Notes under the pieces: model-generated
What the model was told of the DNA's origin: nothing
Seen by the model: only the letters and a program-made list of their open reading frames with translations
Databases searched by the model: none
Shown: positions 11,056-21,818 of the stretch, one piece after another
How positions within the stretch are numbered: position 1 is the first letter of the stretch
Layout: the number at the start of each line of letters is the position of its first letter
Origin: Selaginella moellendorffii
Lineage: Eukaryota; Streptophyta; Lycopodiopsida; Selaginellales; Selaginellaceae
DNA length: 64,000 nt
Direction of reading: 5' to 3'
NCBI RefSeq assembly: GCF_000143415.4
Contig: NW_003314300.1
Span: 1,224,230-1,288,229 of the forward strand
Made by a program: the position numbers and the translations under genes

Positions 11056-12257
11056 ATGGCCATGGCGCATCGACTGGCGCGCTTGACGATTAGAGGTAAG
11101 ATCGTCTCTACTCTCCCGGATTATGGGCGTAGTGGCTCCTGGTTTTCCAGAATTCGTCGCGAATCCTCGCCGCAATGCGGGTTTTTCTCCAGGAAATATT
11201 TCTTCCAGGAGCTGCCGCTGGATTCACTCGACTCGCTTCGTGAGATCCAGCGTTGCTCCATCGATTGGCGCTCGTGATCCAGAGGCAAGCTATGAGACGA
11301 TCACTGCCGAGGTCGTGGAGAGCAAGAGCGTGGGTCTCTTGATGCTCAACAGGCCCCAGGTTCTCAATGCGCTCTCCGAGGTTTGCATGAGAGAGGTTGT
11401 CGCGGCCTTGAAAGGATTCGATGCCCTGCCAGAGGTAAGAAAGAATTTTTGCGACAACTGAGAGGAAAAATGATCTTGGCAGGTTGGAGCGATTGTCATC
11501 TCCGGTAAAGGCAAAGCGTTCGCTGCCGGCGTGGACATCAAAGAGCTCAAGAACAAGACTATGGTGGATTCATTTGTGAATCCTGTTCTTGATCAGTGGA
11601 ACCAAGTTTCCAGGATTCGAAAGCCACTCATCGCTGCAGTGAACGGGTAAGCGATCATGCCTTTGTGCTCGCCAAAAGTAGAATTATTTTCGTATGCTCT
11701 ACCTTCCAGATATGCTCTTGGTGGTGGCTGCGAGCTTGCAATGATGTGTGATATCATCCTGGTGGGCGAGAAGGCCGTGTTTGGGCAGCCAGAGATTAAA
11801 ATCGGGACGATCCCAGGCATGGGCGGAACCCAGCGCTTGATCCGAGAGGTCGGCAAGTCGCGAGCAATGGAGATGATACTCACGGGAGAGCGCTTCATGG
11901 ATGCCAAAGAAGCGTGCCAACGAGGTCTCGCCAGCCGAGTGGTTAGTGAAGTTCTTCCTTCTTCTGGAGTTTTAGATCGAAGGATCTCTAAATTCTTGTT
12001 CTGTGGAGTCGCAGATCGAAGGAACAAACGAGGAGCTCGTCGCCGAGGCAGTGGCGATGGCCAAGAACATCTCGGGCATGTCACGCCCAGCGGTGATCAT
12101 GGCCAAAGCGGCTGTGAATGCCGCGTATGAGAGCCATCTCGAGGAAGGCGTCAAGAGAGAGCAAGCGTTTTTTGGAGCAACGTTTGGCTTGGAAGATCGC
12201 AGCGAAGGAATGGCTGCTTTCTTCGAGAAAAGGAAGCCAAACTTCCAAAACAAATAG
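11056..12257 (+). CDS. Mitochondrial short-chain enoyl-CoA hydratase (crotonase family)
   Basis: Five exons (11056-11095, 11151-11434, 11483-11646, 11710-11941, 12015-12257) give 320 residues in one frame. Enoyl-CoA hydratase adds water to trans-2-enoyl-CoA in beta-oxidation and branched-chain amino-acid breakdown. The crotonase core is nearly complete: [27 protein letters not shown], the oxyanion-hole and first catalytic block [13 protein letters not shown] with Glu171, and [19 protein letters not shown] with Glu191. The two glutamates are 20 residues apart, as Glu144 and Glu164 are in rat ECHS1. The C-terminus [15 protein letters not shown] also fits. Roughly 60 N-terminal residues rich in Arg and Ser (HSTRFVRSS) resemble a mitochondrial presequence. 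Exon 1 encodes only 13 residues, so the start is less certain than the core. Confidence 0.93.
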
Positions 12258-12310
12258 CTTAGTTGATCATAGAATATACCTTATTTGAAAAATAATATTC
12301 GAGTAGCTTA

Positions 12311-12330
12311 GGTTTAGGGCTAGGGTTTAT
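12311..12330 (+). promoter_or_regulatory. Telo-box-like promoter motif
   Basis: GGTTTAGGGCTAGGGTTTAT lies 7 bases upstream of the start codon of the bTHXm gene. Telo-boxes (AAACCCTA or its complement) are frequent in promoters and leaders of plant ribosomal-protein and translation genes, which fits the product. Confidence 0.55.
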
Positions 12331-12336
12331 CACGCC

Positions 12337-12717
12337 ATGTCTCTCGCGAAGGTCACGCGTCTCCTCCTTCCCAGGTTCTCGGATCCAGCGGCGACGGTGG
12401 CAGCAGCGGTAGCGTCCATCGATCGGCGGCATTCTCTGTTGGCATCGATCGTTTCGATTTCACGGATGCAGCAGGTACCGCCTCCAAATTTCGAGCAGCG
12501 GCTGCCAGGGGTAGTCCGCGATCTCGTTCCTCTCGACGAGGAGGGAGGAGGGATTCTCGAGTGTGGGCGCGGGGACAGGAGGACCAAACGGGGCAAGATT
12601 TCCAGAGGATCGTTTGGGAAATGCCGGCGCAATACCAAGAACGCGCTGCGGCGGCTTAGAGAGAAATGGGAGCTTCCCAAAGGTGCTCCTCTCCCAGCCC
12701 CGCACGAAATAGCTTAG
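12337..12717 (+). CDS. Mitochondrial small-subunit ribosomal protein bTHX (RPS31-like)
   Basis: An uninterrupted 126-residue frame. Residues 76-95 (CGRGDRRTKRGKISRGSFGK) are the hallmark of the small THX ribosomal protein, which binds the head of the bacterial-type small subunit. Plants have separate nuclear-encoded plastid and mitochondrial copies. The first 45 residues are rich in Arg, Ser and Ala without acidic clusters, consistent with a mitochondrial presequence, although plastid targeting cannot be excluded. The basic NTKNALRRLREKW segment and a Pro-rich C-terminus extend past the core. It starts 79 bases after the stop of the enoyl-CoA hydratase gene, so its promoter is very short. Confidence 0.88.
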   Translation: MSLAKVTRLLLPRFSDPAATVAAAVASIDRRHSLLASIVSISRMQQVPPPNFEQRLPGVVRDLVPLDEEGGGILECGRGDRRTKRGKISRGSFGKCRRNTKNALRRLREKWELPKGAPLPAPHEIA

Positions 12718-12942
12718 CTTTCTAGTGGAAAGTTTCTCTGGTGGCTAAAATAAGAAGACCAAGGATTCCAACTTCCAAGTGTTCTATACTTCCAACAAGT
12801 GTCCTATACTCATTAAAACACACTACATGCTTTTCCGCAAATCGGCAACACCTCGATCATTGGAACAATTGCCCAGTTTGCATCTCTCACAATCTAGTTA
12901 TTAATACTTGCGAAACTTAGCTTGGCTTGAAATGCACGACTC

Positions 12943-13932
12943 CTACGCGGTAGAGGCTGGAACATCGCAAAATCAAGGCACTCGAAAACCAAAAGAACAC
13001 AAGAAACTTACCAGAAGTCTTTGGAGCATTGCACTTGAAGCACTCGGTACGACTGGCAAAGTTGTGCTCGCTGCAGCTACACACAAAGAGAAGCATGACA
13101 AAGTAAGAACTTAGCTTGCAAGAAACTTAAGAGCACAAGAACGAAACCAAGAAGAGTAGAAAAGTTAGAGCTCGGGAACACTTCAATCAAAGCTTCTAAC
13201 AAGTTAGAGCGGTGAGAACATTCAGCAAGAAGAGCAATACAACTAAGAACTTGAATCGAGTAGAATAACACAGAACAAACTAAGAACTTGCAAAGAAACT
13301 TAGGAGCGCAAGAACAAAACCAGGAAGAGTACCAGGAAGAACTTAAACCAAAGCTTCTCACAAGTTAGAACAGTGAGATCATTCAGAAGAACAAAACCAG
13401 GAAGAACTGCAAGAAGGGCAATAGAGAAGCTGGAACTAAGAACATAGAATCGAGTAGAACCAAACCTCTAGACAAGAACCAAGAAAATCTCAACTTACCC
13501 AGTGCAAGTCCAGTCACCCATCCTCCATCCGGGCCTCCCATCCATGGACGCATTGTTCTCCACTTTCTCATTGCCACACTTGAAGCAAGTGCCACGGCTA
13601 GCAAAGTTGTGGGTATTGCAGGACGGGCAAAACCAGTCGCCGGGCTTGACATCCGCGCCGCCCCAGCCCCGATCAGCGCCCATGCTCATCGATCCACCAC
13701 CGCCGCCGCCGCCGCCGCCCACCGGGCGAGGGTTCCCACAGCGCTGGCACGAATCGCGCCTGCTGAAGTTGAGATGGAAGCACGTCGCGCAGTCCCAATC
13801 CCCGGGCTTCTTCCCCAAATCAAAATCGGAGGAGTACCATGCCTTGCCCCCACCTGTGAGCGCCGCGCGAAGGCGCGTGAAGATCGTGCCCGCCGCCGGG
13901 GCAAGGAGACGATTCCTGGCAGCGCCCAGCAT
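12943..13932 (-). CDS. Organelle-type RanBP2 zinc-finger protein with three fingers
   Basis: Minus-strand exons 13932-13499, 13076-13012 and 12956-12943 join in frame to a 170-residue protein ending in TAG. Three RanBP2/NZF fingers (W-x-C-x2-C-x10-C-x2-C) are visible: 44-66 (GDWDCATC..CQRC), 98-120 (GDWFCPSC..CFKC) and 139-161 (GDWTCTGC..CFKC). The third finger is completed only by splicing, which fixes the acceptor at 13077. Such fingers bind single-stranded RNA or ubiquitin, and plant organelle members include RNA-editing factors. The first 35 residues (MLGAARNRLLAPAAG) look like a mitochondrial or dual presequence. A run of nine glycines links fingers 1 and 2. The 422-bp intron is unusually long here and internally duplicated. 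Confidence 0.88.
13105..13470. repeat. Imperfect internal duplication within an intron
   Basis: The long intron of the RanBP2-finger gene holds two similar segments, starting near 13105 and 13281 (period about 175 bp), rich in AAGAAC and ACAAGAAC words. Both contain GAAACTTA, CCA(A/G)GAAGAGTA and AAAGCTTCT. The duplication explains why this intron is several times longer than its neighbours. Confidence 0.7.
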
Positions 13933-14066
13933 TTTCCTCTCTTCTCTCTCGAGCCCAAAAACCCTAGGGCCGCCGGTTTAGGGTGTAGGGTTTTGGGTTT
14001 AAGCTTTAACGGACTCCACAAGATGCTGCCACGTGGCAGAGAATTTAGGGTTCTTGTGCAACTTTA
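13933..14066. promoter_or_regulatory. Divergent 134-bp promoter with telo-box cluster
   Basis: The region separates the RanBP2-finger gene (-) and the PPR gene (+). It carries AAAACCCTAG near 13958 and a cluster of GTTTAGGG, GTAGGG and GGGTTT words at 13975-14000. The spacing is so short that both genes must share core promoter DNA. Co-expression of two organelle RNA-related proteins is a reasonable inference. Confidence 0.6.
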
Positions 14067-15929
14067 ATGACTTGGGATAGAACGCAATGCATCGATCTCA
14101 TCAAGTCTTGTAACTCGCTCTCTAGCGCCAAATCTCTCCACTCGCGCCTCCAGCTCTCGTTCGAATCGGATGTCTACGTGCTCAACCGGGTCGTGCAGAT
14201 GTATGGGAAATGCGGGGGCGTGGAGCAAGCCTGGATTGTGTTTGATGGCATCCAGAACAAGAACGATTTCTCGTGGTTTGCGATGCTAGGCGTTTACATC
14301 CAAAATGGGAGAATTGCGCAGGCCGAGTCGTTCTTCGATTCGATGCCGCGGTGGGATCTGTTTGTGTTGACGTCGCTTCTTGTTGCAATTGCCCGATCTG
14401 GGAATTTGCCAAAAGCCAAAGCCTTGTTTTACCGGATGCCTGAATGGGATGTTCTCTCCTGGAACTCACTTCTTTCCATGTATGCGAAAAATGGAAACCT
14501 TGTTAAGGCAAAGGATGTCTTTGATAACATGGAAGAAAGAAATCTCTCCTCTTGGAACTCGCTACTCTCTGCTTATGACCAAAACGGGCATCTTGAAGAA
14601 GCTAGATCAGTCTTTAACACCATACCTGAGCGAAGCATGGTATCTTTCTCTGCCATGCTAGCGGCATATTCCAGCCAAGGACACATTGAAGAGGCGAGAG
14701 CGCTGTTTGATTCTCTCCCGGAGAGGGATATGGTGACGTGTACAACGATGCTTTCGGCATATACGCATCACGGGCATCTTCACGAGGCAGCATCTCTCTT
14801 TGGCAGAATGGACGTCCACGATCTCGTGTCATCCACGGTCATGCTGGGAGCGTTTGCTCAAAGAGGAAATGTTACAGCCGCCAGGAGAATATTCGACACA
14901 ATGGAGCAACGGGACTTGGGATCCTTCAATGCAATGATCTCTGCTTACGTACAAAATGGGCATCTCTACAATGCAAGGTATTTGTTCGACCGTATGGAAG
15001 TGTGGAATATGGTGACGTGCTGTACCATGACAACGGCATATGCCCAAACCGGGCATCTTGAAGAAGCAAAACACGTATTTGAGAATATGCCCGACCAGAA
15101 TGTAGTGACGTGTAATGCCATGCTGTCAGCTTATGCCGCAAACGGCCACGTGGAGGAAGCTAAGCAGGTGTTTGATTCGATGCCTGAGACTGACGTGATA
15201 TCATACACTGCCATGCTTTCGGCATATTCCCAGAACGGGCATCTCGATGAGGCGAGGAGATTCTTTGACCGGATGGGAGAACGCAATGTGGTGTCCTGGA
15301 ATGCAATGGTATCGGCGTATTCGCAAGCTAGGAATCTAGAGAAAGCCAGGGAAGTCTTTGATAGGATGGACGCGAGAGACTCGGTGACGTGGACTGCTAT
15401 GCTGGCAGCATATTCCCAGAGAGGTCAAATGCACCATGCCCAGAAGCTCTTTGACCAGATGCCTGAAAGATCAATGGAGGCGTGGACGTGTCTCATCGGT
15501 GGGTATGCACAGAATGGGCATCCCAACGATGCTTTGGAATTATTCCCAGAGATGAATGCACTTAACACCACACCCGATGAGATCTCTTTCATTTGTGTGC
15601 TTCTCGCCTGTAGCCATGCTGGAAAAGTATACAATGGTCGAAGCTGGTTCTTGTCAATCACATTGGATTTCCAAAGAAGTCCTGGGAAGCTGCATTATAG
15701 TTGCATGGTCGATCTACTCGGCCGTGCTGGATATCTGGATCATGCAAGAGATTTGATCAAGGGCATGCCTTTTGCTCCGGATGCGTTGGATTGGATATGC
15801 TTGCTTGGGTCTTGTAGAGCTCACAAAAACGCCCAAATTGGATCCCATGCCATGGAGGAGGTGATTGCACTGAATCCAAAGAATGCAGCGGCATATACCT
15901 TACTTGCCAACACAAATTTTGATTCCTAA
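14067..15929 (+). CDS. Pentatricopeptide repeat protein, S-rich PLS class, ending within the E1 motif
   Basis: An intronless 620-residue protein. It has about fifteen tandem 31-residue repeats with the pattern D-x-x-S-W-N-x-L-L-x-A-Y-x-x-x-G-H-L-x-E-A, from about residue 65 to 490, then longer L/S-type repeats and the start of an E1 motif (WICLLGSCRAHKNAQ, then NPKNAAAYTLLANT). PPR proteins bind single-stranded RNA in mitochondria or plastids, and PLS members usually direct C-to-U editing with E and DYW domains. Here the frame stops four residues after LLANT with no E2 or DYW domain in any frame downstream, so the protein would need a DYW partner or is truncated. The first 25 residues lack a strong targeting signal. 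It is divergently paired with the RanBP2-finger gene. Confidence 0.93.
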   Translation: MTWDRTQCIDLIKSCNSLSSAKSLHSRLQLSFESDVYVLNRVVQMYGKCGGVEQAWIVFDGIQNKNDFSWFAMLGVYIQNGRIAQAESFFDSMPRWDLFVLTSLLVAIARSGNLPKAKALFYRMPEWDVLSWNSLLSMYAKNGNLVKAKDVFDNMEERNLSSWNSLLSAYDQNGHLEEARSVFNTIPERSMVSFSAMLAAYSSQGHIEEARALFDSLPERDMVTCTTMLSAYTHHGHLHEAASLFGRMDVHDLVSSTVMLGAFAQRGNVTAARRIFDTMEQRDLGSFNAMISAYVQNGHLYNARYLFDRMEVWNMVTCCTMTTAYAQTGHLEEAKHVFENMPDQNVVTCNAMLSAYAANGHVEEAKQVFDSMPETDVISYTAMLSAYSQNGHLDEARRFFDRMGERNVVSWNAMVSAYSQARNLEKAREVFDRMDARDSVTWTAMLAAYSQRGQMHHAQKLFDQMPERSMEAWTCLIGGYAQNGHPNDALELFPEMNALNTTPDEISFICVLLACSHAGKVYNGRSWFLSITLDFQRSPGKLHYSCMVDLLGRAGYLDHARDLIKGMPFAPDALDWICLLGSCRAHKNAQIGSHAMEEVIALNPKNAAAYTLLANTNFDS

Positions 15930-16041
15930 AACTAAATTCTATGGTTACCCAAGGCACACAGCACTGGATAACCGCCAGCCCGCGATCGCCCCAATGGCCA
16001 TGGCGGCCGCGTGCTGCTAGCCAGCCTTTGAAAATCCTCAA

Positions 16042-16330
16042 GTGATGCCGCGGCCAAAGCTGTGTAAGCTCAAAGGGAACAGCGCCGGAGCTGGAGGACG
16101 AGGAGGAACAGCAAGAGGTATGGATGAGGATCGAGCAGCGGTGATCTGGGCTCAGCTCTGCGGTGGACGATCCCAGCTCCCTGATCTAGGAGTTCTTCCA
16201 AGAAGCAAGCGTGGGGGAGCCAGCAATCCAGATCGCACTCACAGCAGCAAGTAGGAGCCGCATCTCGGCCTCGCGACCTCGAGAACCGAGCATTGCGCTG
16301 GCTCGCCATAAACAAATGAGTGAACGTATA
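16042..16330. other. GC-rich stretch with weak coding signs, unresolved
   Basis: This is the last GC-rich DNA before the AT-rich repeat region. On the minus strand, a short frame (MRLLLAAVSAIWIAGSPTL, about 16265-16186) resembles a signal peptide but stops after 25 codons. On the plus strand a 70-codon frame starts at 16042. Neither gives a recognisable product, so a gene remnant is possible. The sequence near 16330-16350 resembles a tRNA T-arm, but no cloverleaf forms upstream. Confidence 0.2.
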
Positions 16331-16399
16331 GGGTTCAATTCCTGCTCAGTCCATGATCCTTTACAATTCAAAAACTCTAAAAAGTTTAATTATTATCTA

Positions 16400-16940
16400 A
16401 AATATATAGCTTTTAATATAAAAATTTATCTAAGATATAAAATATATTAAGGTTGTATATCAAACTATATTTATAAACTATGCTAAATTTACTATTAGTA
16501 ATATATTTATCTATATTTGTAAACTATATATTTTATAGAATAGCATAATTTCACTTCATAATTCGTTTCTTGTGTACCAAAATTTTATATATAAGTATAG
16601 ATAGGCAATTCAAAAGGGAAATGAATCTATGTTATACTATTATCTTTTATCTCATCTGCAACACTTTGTTCCAACAAAACTTCATCTACCTTTGGTAAAA
16701 CATAACTTTGTATTCACATTATTTTGGACTTGGATAAAATGCTTTCTTGAAATTATTGCTTCTTGGCTTCACTGGGTTGGGTTTAGAGCTAATATTATCT
16801 GAATATGTGAATGTTAGTTTTAATGACATGGGCTAAAGGTTTATGAAGGTGTTATTATAATTTAATTGTTTAATTATTTTTCAAGCTTGATAATTATATA
16901 AATTCAAAGCAAACTAAGCATGCTAAACACAACAAACTAT
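16400..16940. other. AT-rich sequence without recognised features
   Basis: Base composition falls abruptly here. I see no gene, and no terminal repeat before the LTR boundary at 16941. Confidence 0.5.
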
Positions 16941-19900
16941 TGTGAGTGCATAGAATATGGAAGTGGAATACAAAAATGTGAATATCAATTAACCTAAAAA
17001 CCCAAGCTTATATACAAGAGCGAGTGGTCTGGATTGAGATCAATTTGATCATTTTTAAAATCATATTAGTATATAACATCATAACTGTACACTTAAATTT
17101 CATATCATCCCCTCATCTCGGAAGGATGGAAAGTAATAAAAGTTATTTGGTTGATAGGTTAAGATCTGAAGAAATATTAGGAGGAGGCAATAGTGGATTT
17201 GTAGGTGTTATTAGTTATTCTTGATTCCTTTGTATGAAGTATTTTAACCATTGTACATACATAATTTTTGAAGGATTGGATTATTGAATGTCATGCTAAA
17301 CCTTATAAACTTGCAATTTAATTTGCCACAACACCCAATACAGTCCTTTCCATTAAGAAAGGAGCTCCTTAAACAAACTACATATCGTAAGATTGAGAAA
17401 ATGGACTAACATCAAGTCATTCACTTTGTACTCTGCTAGTGGATGATGATGGAAGTTATAATGCCATTGTTATCCCACTTGTACATAGCCCAAGTGTTCA
17501 GCAAACTCCATTTAGACAAGTGAAAAAATGCTCGTCAAATACTAATCCCAAGACCTAGAATTTACAACTCATGGCAATCACGAAGGTAAACTCAATTCCA
17601 TTGGTAGTATCAGATTATGACTATATAAGAGTTTATATAGTGAAGCATGTGCCCACATAGAATAAGAGAATTATGGTAAACATAGAGAAAGCATAGAATA
17701 AAGATCGAATGCATCACCAACCATAAATGATCATCAAGATTCATTCCTATAAAATAAAGAAAGTCATCCTTAAAGTGACATTGAAAATGTAAATGCCAAA
17801 ATGGAAAGTCATTAGCGAATGATACAAGATTTTCAAATTTATCATAAAGCCTTCGGATTCACAGCTTAACCTTTTGAGCCTCACGAACCTCATCAAGAGA
17901 AGGTAAATCTTGCTCTACATCTTGTGGACATTGAACACCAATTGTCAATGGTACGAAATCTTTGTTCATAAAATTCATAGATGCTAGAATAATAAACTCG
18001 TTAAAAATAGAAAGAGCCTTAACATCAGTTATAGAACTCCCCAAGTAATGAACAACCTTGAAATTATATATCTGAAACTTCAGAGCCTACTGAGTAATAC
18101 GACTATTAACCAAGTTCTTTTACTTCAATAACGAAATAACTATAGCATGATCACCTTTCAATAACACCTAAAAACCATATAAATATGTATAAAGCTTTTC
18201 AAAACTTTAAATTGCTACTAAATACTCCTTCTCTAACATGGAGTAGTTCATCTTCATTGGTTATAATGTATGGCTGATATATGCAATGGGATGATGATAA
18301 CTAAACACACTTGTGCTCTCTTGCATCAAAACACCTCTAATATTAGAAGTATCCACACACAAAATGAAAAGTCAAGTATAATCATGGAAGAGTTATCAAT
18401 AGCTCTTTAAGATTAAAAAAGGCCTATTTGCAATTATTAGACCAAATGAAAGATGATGTTAATGGCTTCAGCAATGCTCACAATGGTGTAATACAATCAG
18501 AAAAATGATCAACAAAACAATCGAAATATTGCACATTGCTCAGGAAGTACTACACATCATTCACACACTTCAGAGTAAGGAACTTTAGAATAATAACAAA
18601 TTTGTCAAGATCAATTTGCAACCTTGATAAATATGGTATCCAAAGTAAGTTGTGTGTTTATATCCAAATATGCACTTTGATTGTTTAATTTTTAAACTAA
18701 CTTCCTGTAGTAGATCCAACACCTTACGAACATCACAAATGTGCTTCTCCCATATCCCCTCAAAGTGGATTAAAACATCATTAATAAAGTTAGTAGTCAC
18801 CTCCAGCATATCACAAAGAACCGCATCCATCACTTGTTGAAAAGTCATTAGAGCATTATTTAAATCGAATGGTATTACAAAACTTTATACAAACCAAATG
18901 GTGTACAAAACATTATCTTGGGATCATCTTTCTTGGCCATCTCCACTTATTAGTACCTAGAAGCAAGATCTAACTTGGTGAACTAACAATTTCTATCCAG
19001 ACAATCCAGAAAATCAGCATTATGAGGAATATAGTACACATTTGAGATACTCATTTTGTTTAATAAACAATAGTCAATATGGAAGAAAACACTCTCATCA
19101 GGCTTCATCACAAGAAGATTCATATGCTTAAGAACTTTAAGGTTTTTATATAACACCCTTCTCTAATATTTACTTAACATTTGCATATAAAATCTTGATC
19201 TCCTTTGGTGACTGATGCCAAATAGAAATCTTGATTGAACAAGCATCCTCAATTAAAATAGGATGACATGTTGCAATTTTGGCCACAGATAATAAGTCAA
19301 AGTGGAAGTGATTAACATACTCCTTCTTAAGTTAGTCAATTGTTACAACACAAAGACTGTCAAAAGGATTTAGAGGGGGAATAGAGCAGCAAAATGGAAA
19401 CACAATCAAAAGTAATAAGGAGACAAAAGTGATGGAAGCAGAGGTAAAAGTAAAGGGACAAAGGGGAATAAAAATAAAAGGAATAAAATAAATATAAAAA
19501 GTATGAAATAAAGAGGAGAAGCCTCAAACACTTGGCATGATTGAACTATAATCAATTTATACCAAGGATGAGGTTAAAATTTTAAATTAGCACCATTAAT
19601 AATGATTAAAGTTCAAGCTCAAGATCACCCACATGCACAACTAAGTTTGTCTCATCTTGCCTACACATATGTGTATAACTATTGCTATAAAGAATGAAGA
19701 CTAGCTCTATCGCATGACATAACTATAAATATCAATGTGTGATAATACGCCGAGCAATAGAAAATAAAAGCCTATATCAACTAACACAAAGAAAATAATA
19801 GAAGACCTCTTAGTATAAAAATGATTTTAAAAAATAAACACTAGAGCCCTTGATGATACTCCCAAAATAAGGATGGAGGAATCACTAACTTATTCCCTCC

Positions 19901-21492
19901 ACTACTCACACGACTCTTCATCTTTATATCAAAACTTTCCACTGCAATAGCACCAATAAAACATTGTTGATGCCAAGGCCTTCACTTAAGAAATGGAGGA
20001 TGCCAATCTAAAAAATGCCAACAACACCAATATATGTGATCAACTTCATCACACACCCAACATCAGACATTACAACCATGACCACATCCTCACCCTTATC
20101 CTTGAATACGAACAACAATAACATCAACCTCCATTGAAATAAGATCATCTCCTAAGAGTTGAAGGACGTGTAGTGAGAAGTGGAAAAGGTAATATTTTAT
20201 AATGTTATGCCAGTCAAAGAGCATCGTCAAGGGTGGCTGAAGTAAGTGCATGCATAAGTTCTACAAGATTTTAATAAAGTGCTAGTTATAACATTCCCAA
20301 CTTGATCTGCTTTAACATATTTAACTCTGCACGAAGCACAATGCTCCAACACTAAATGCTAAATTGCATCACTAATTCAAATGGTCCTTAACAAAGATGA
20401 TGCAATTATTAAAAAGCTTTGTCACAATCGTCAATATATCCAAATGCACATTTGAAGATGTTTAGAAGAATGCTCTAATCCGTACAAGTGGCTACACTTA
20501 AACCGTTGTACTATTACAATGCTGTCCCTTAAAGACACGTGGGAAACTCATGCAAGCACTGACCATCATCCCAAAAATGATAAGTGGCAATCACCGTATA
20601 GTGATCAAACCAATCGTACACACCATCCCTAAGATTTCCACGAAAGAACTCCAGCTAGACACAAAGACTGGCAGTAAAAGTGGGGTTCCATGCATCTGCC
20701 ACCTAGAAATTTCTCCACTCTAGAAAAAAGATTTCCCCCATCTAAACTTTTAAGGTTACATATAACTCTCCTTAAAAATGCCATGTTATTAATATACAGC
20801 TAAATTTATTTTGTAATTTATAAGTAATGATTGCCATTTTTTCATTTTGTTAGTTTGTTCTACTAGGTTTTAGGCACTAGGAAAAAGTTTTGGGGGGGGG
20901 ACATTGGATTCCCCTCCTTCCCCCCAATTTCAATGCCATGTCACTAGAGGGGTGCATGAAATAAGGTGTTAAAAGTTTTCCTCCCTGAAAAACTTCCCCT
21001 GAGGGGATGTATGGAACCCTGCCCTAAGAGCAAAAGGAATTGTACCACGCATCATGAATAGTGCCAACAACTAAGTTTGATTGTTCCACTACACCCATAT
21101 AACATTGATCAACTACATTAATTATTGCTCCAGAGTCAAAGGAGGAGGAGGTTGTTGCTCTACTATGAAAACAAATGAGAAAAGAAAAAAAAAAGAGAAG
21201 AAATTAAAAAAGCTATAAAGAAAATGAGATCTAGATAATATAAAAGGTATATCTAAACCAAAACACAAATTTAAGCATTCCTTAAGAACAATAAAAATTG
21301 CCTCTTATTTCCACTAATATGAGTGTATAGAATTTGGAAATGGAATATAGAAATGTATATATCAATTAACCCAAAAACCATAGCTTATATATAGGAGTAA
21401 GCGGTCTGAATTTGAACTAATCCAATAGTTATCAAAATCCCACTATGCTAATATTAGTATATAGTATTGTAATTGTACATTTAGACCTCACA
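16941..21492 (-). mobile_element. Decayed Ty3/gypsy-type LTR retrotransposon
   Basis: Two related terminal sequences in minus orientation, 21319-21492 (5' LTR) and 16941 to about 17104 (3' LTR), end in TGTGAG/CTCACA-type inverted termini and share TATATA and ACTAATATTAGCATA-like blocks. Between them lie a reverse-transcriptase fragment (18585-18848 with NFINDVLIHFEG, where intact elements have Y-x-D-D, then FGYHIYQG) and an upstream gag/protease-like zone now full of stops. Frames are broken throughout, so it cannot make its own proteins. The LTR matches that of the plus-strand element at 52.1 kb, so both belong to one family in opposite orientation. LTR limits are read by eye. Confidence 0.75.
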
Positions 21493-21818
21493 CTATTATA
21501 AATATAAGGTGAAGAATATAATATCTAAGTAATAAAAATATTTCTAAATTGTTAAATTTAGGAATAGATTCTCAAATATACATACAAAAGCATCTATTTT
21601 ATACCCCTTTATCTTGTAAGTGTAAGTTCTCATTCATTAGATTTTTCTAAACTTAGTATATAAGGGTCTTATCTAGGGGTCCACTTATTATAAATAATTA
21701 AAATCATAAGAATCTTTTTCCATTAGGAGACTAAAGAATCTTAGCTTAAGAACAGTAATATCATATTTTAAAAATCTCTTAAATAACAATAATTTTAAAA
21801 TAAAATTTGAAAAAAACT

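Noticed and set aside
16280-16352. Possible tRNA (GGTTCAATTCC-like T-arm)
   Set aside because: No matching acceptor stem, D-arm or anticodon arm can be drawn upstream.
20890-21020. MITE with G-rich termini
   Set aside because: G- and C-runs pair loosely, but no clean terminal inverted repeat or target-site duplication could be defined.
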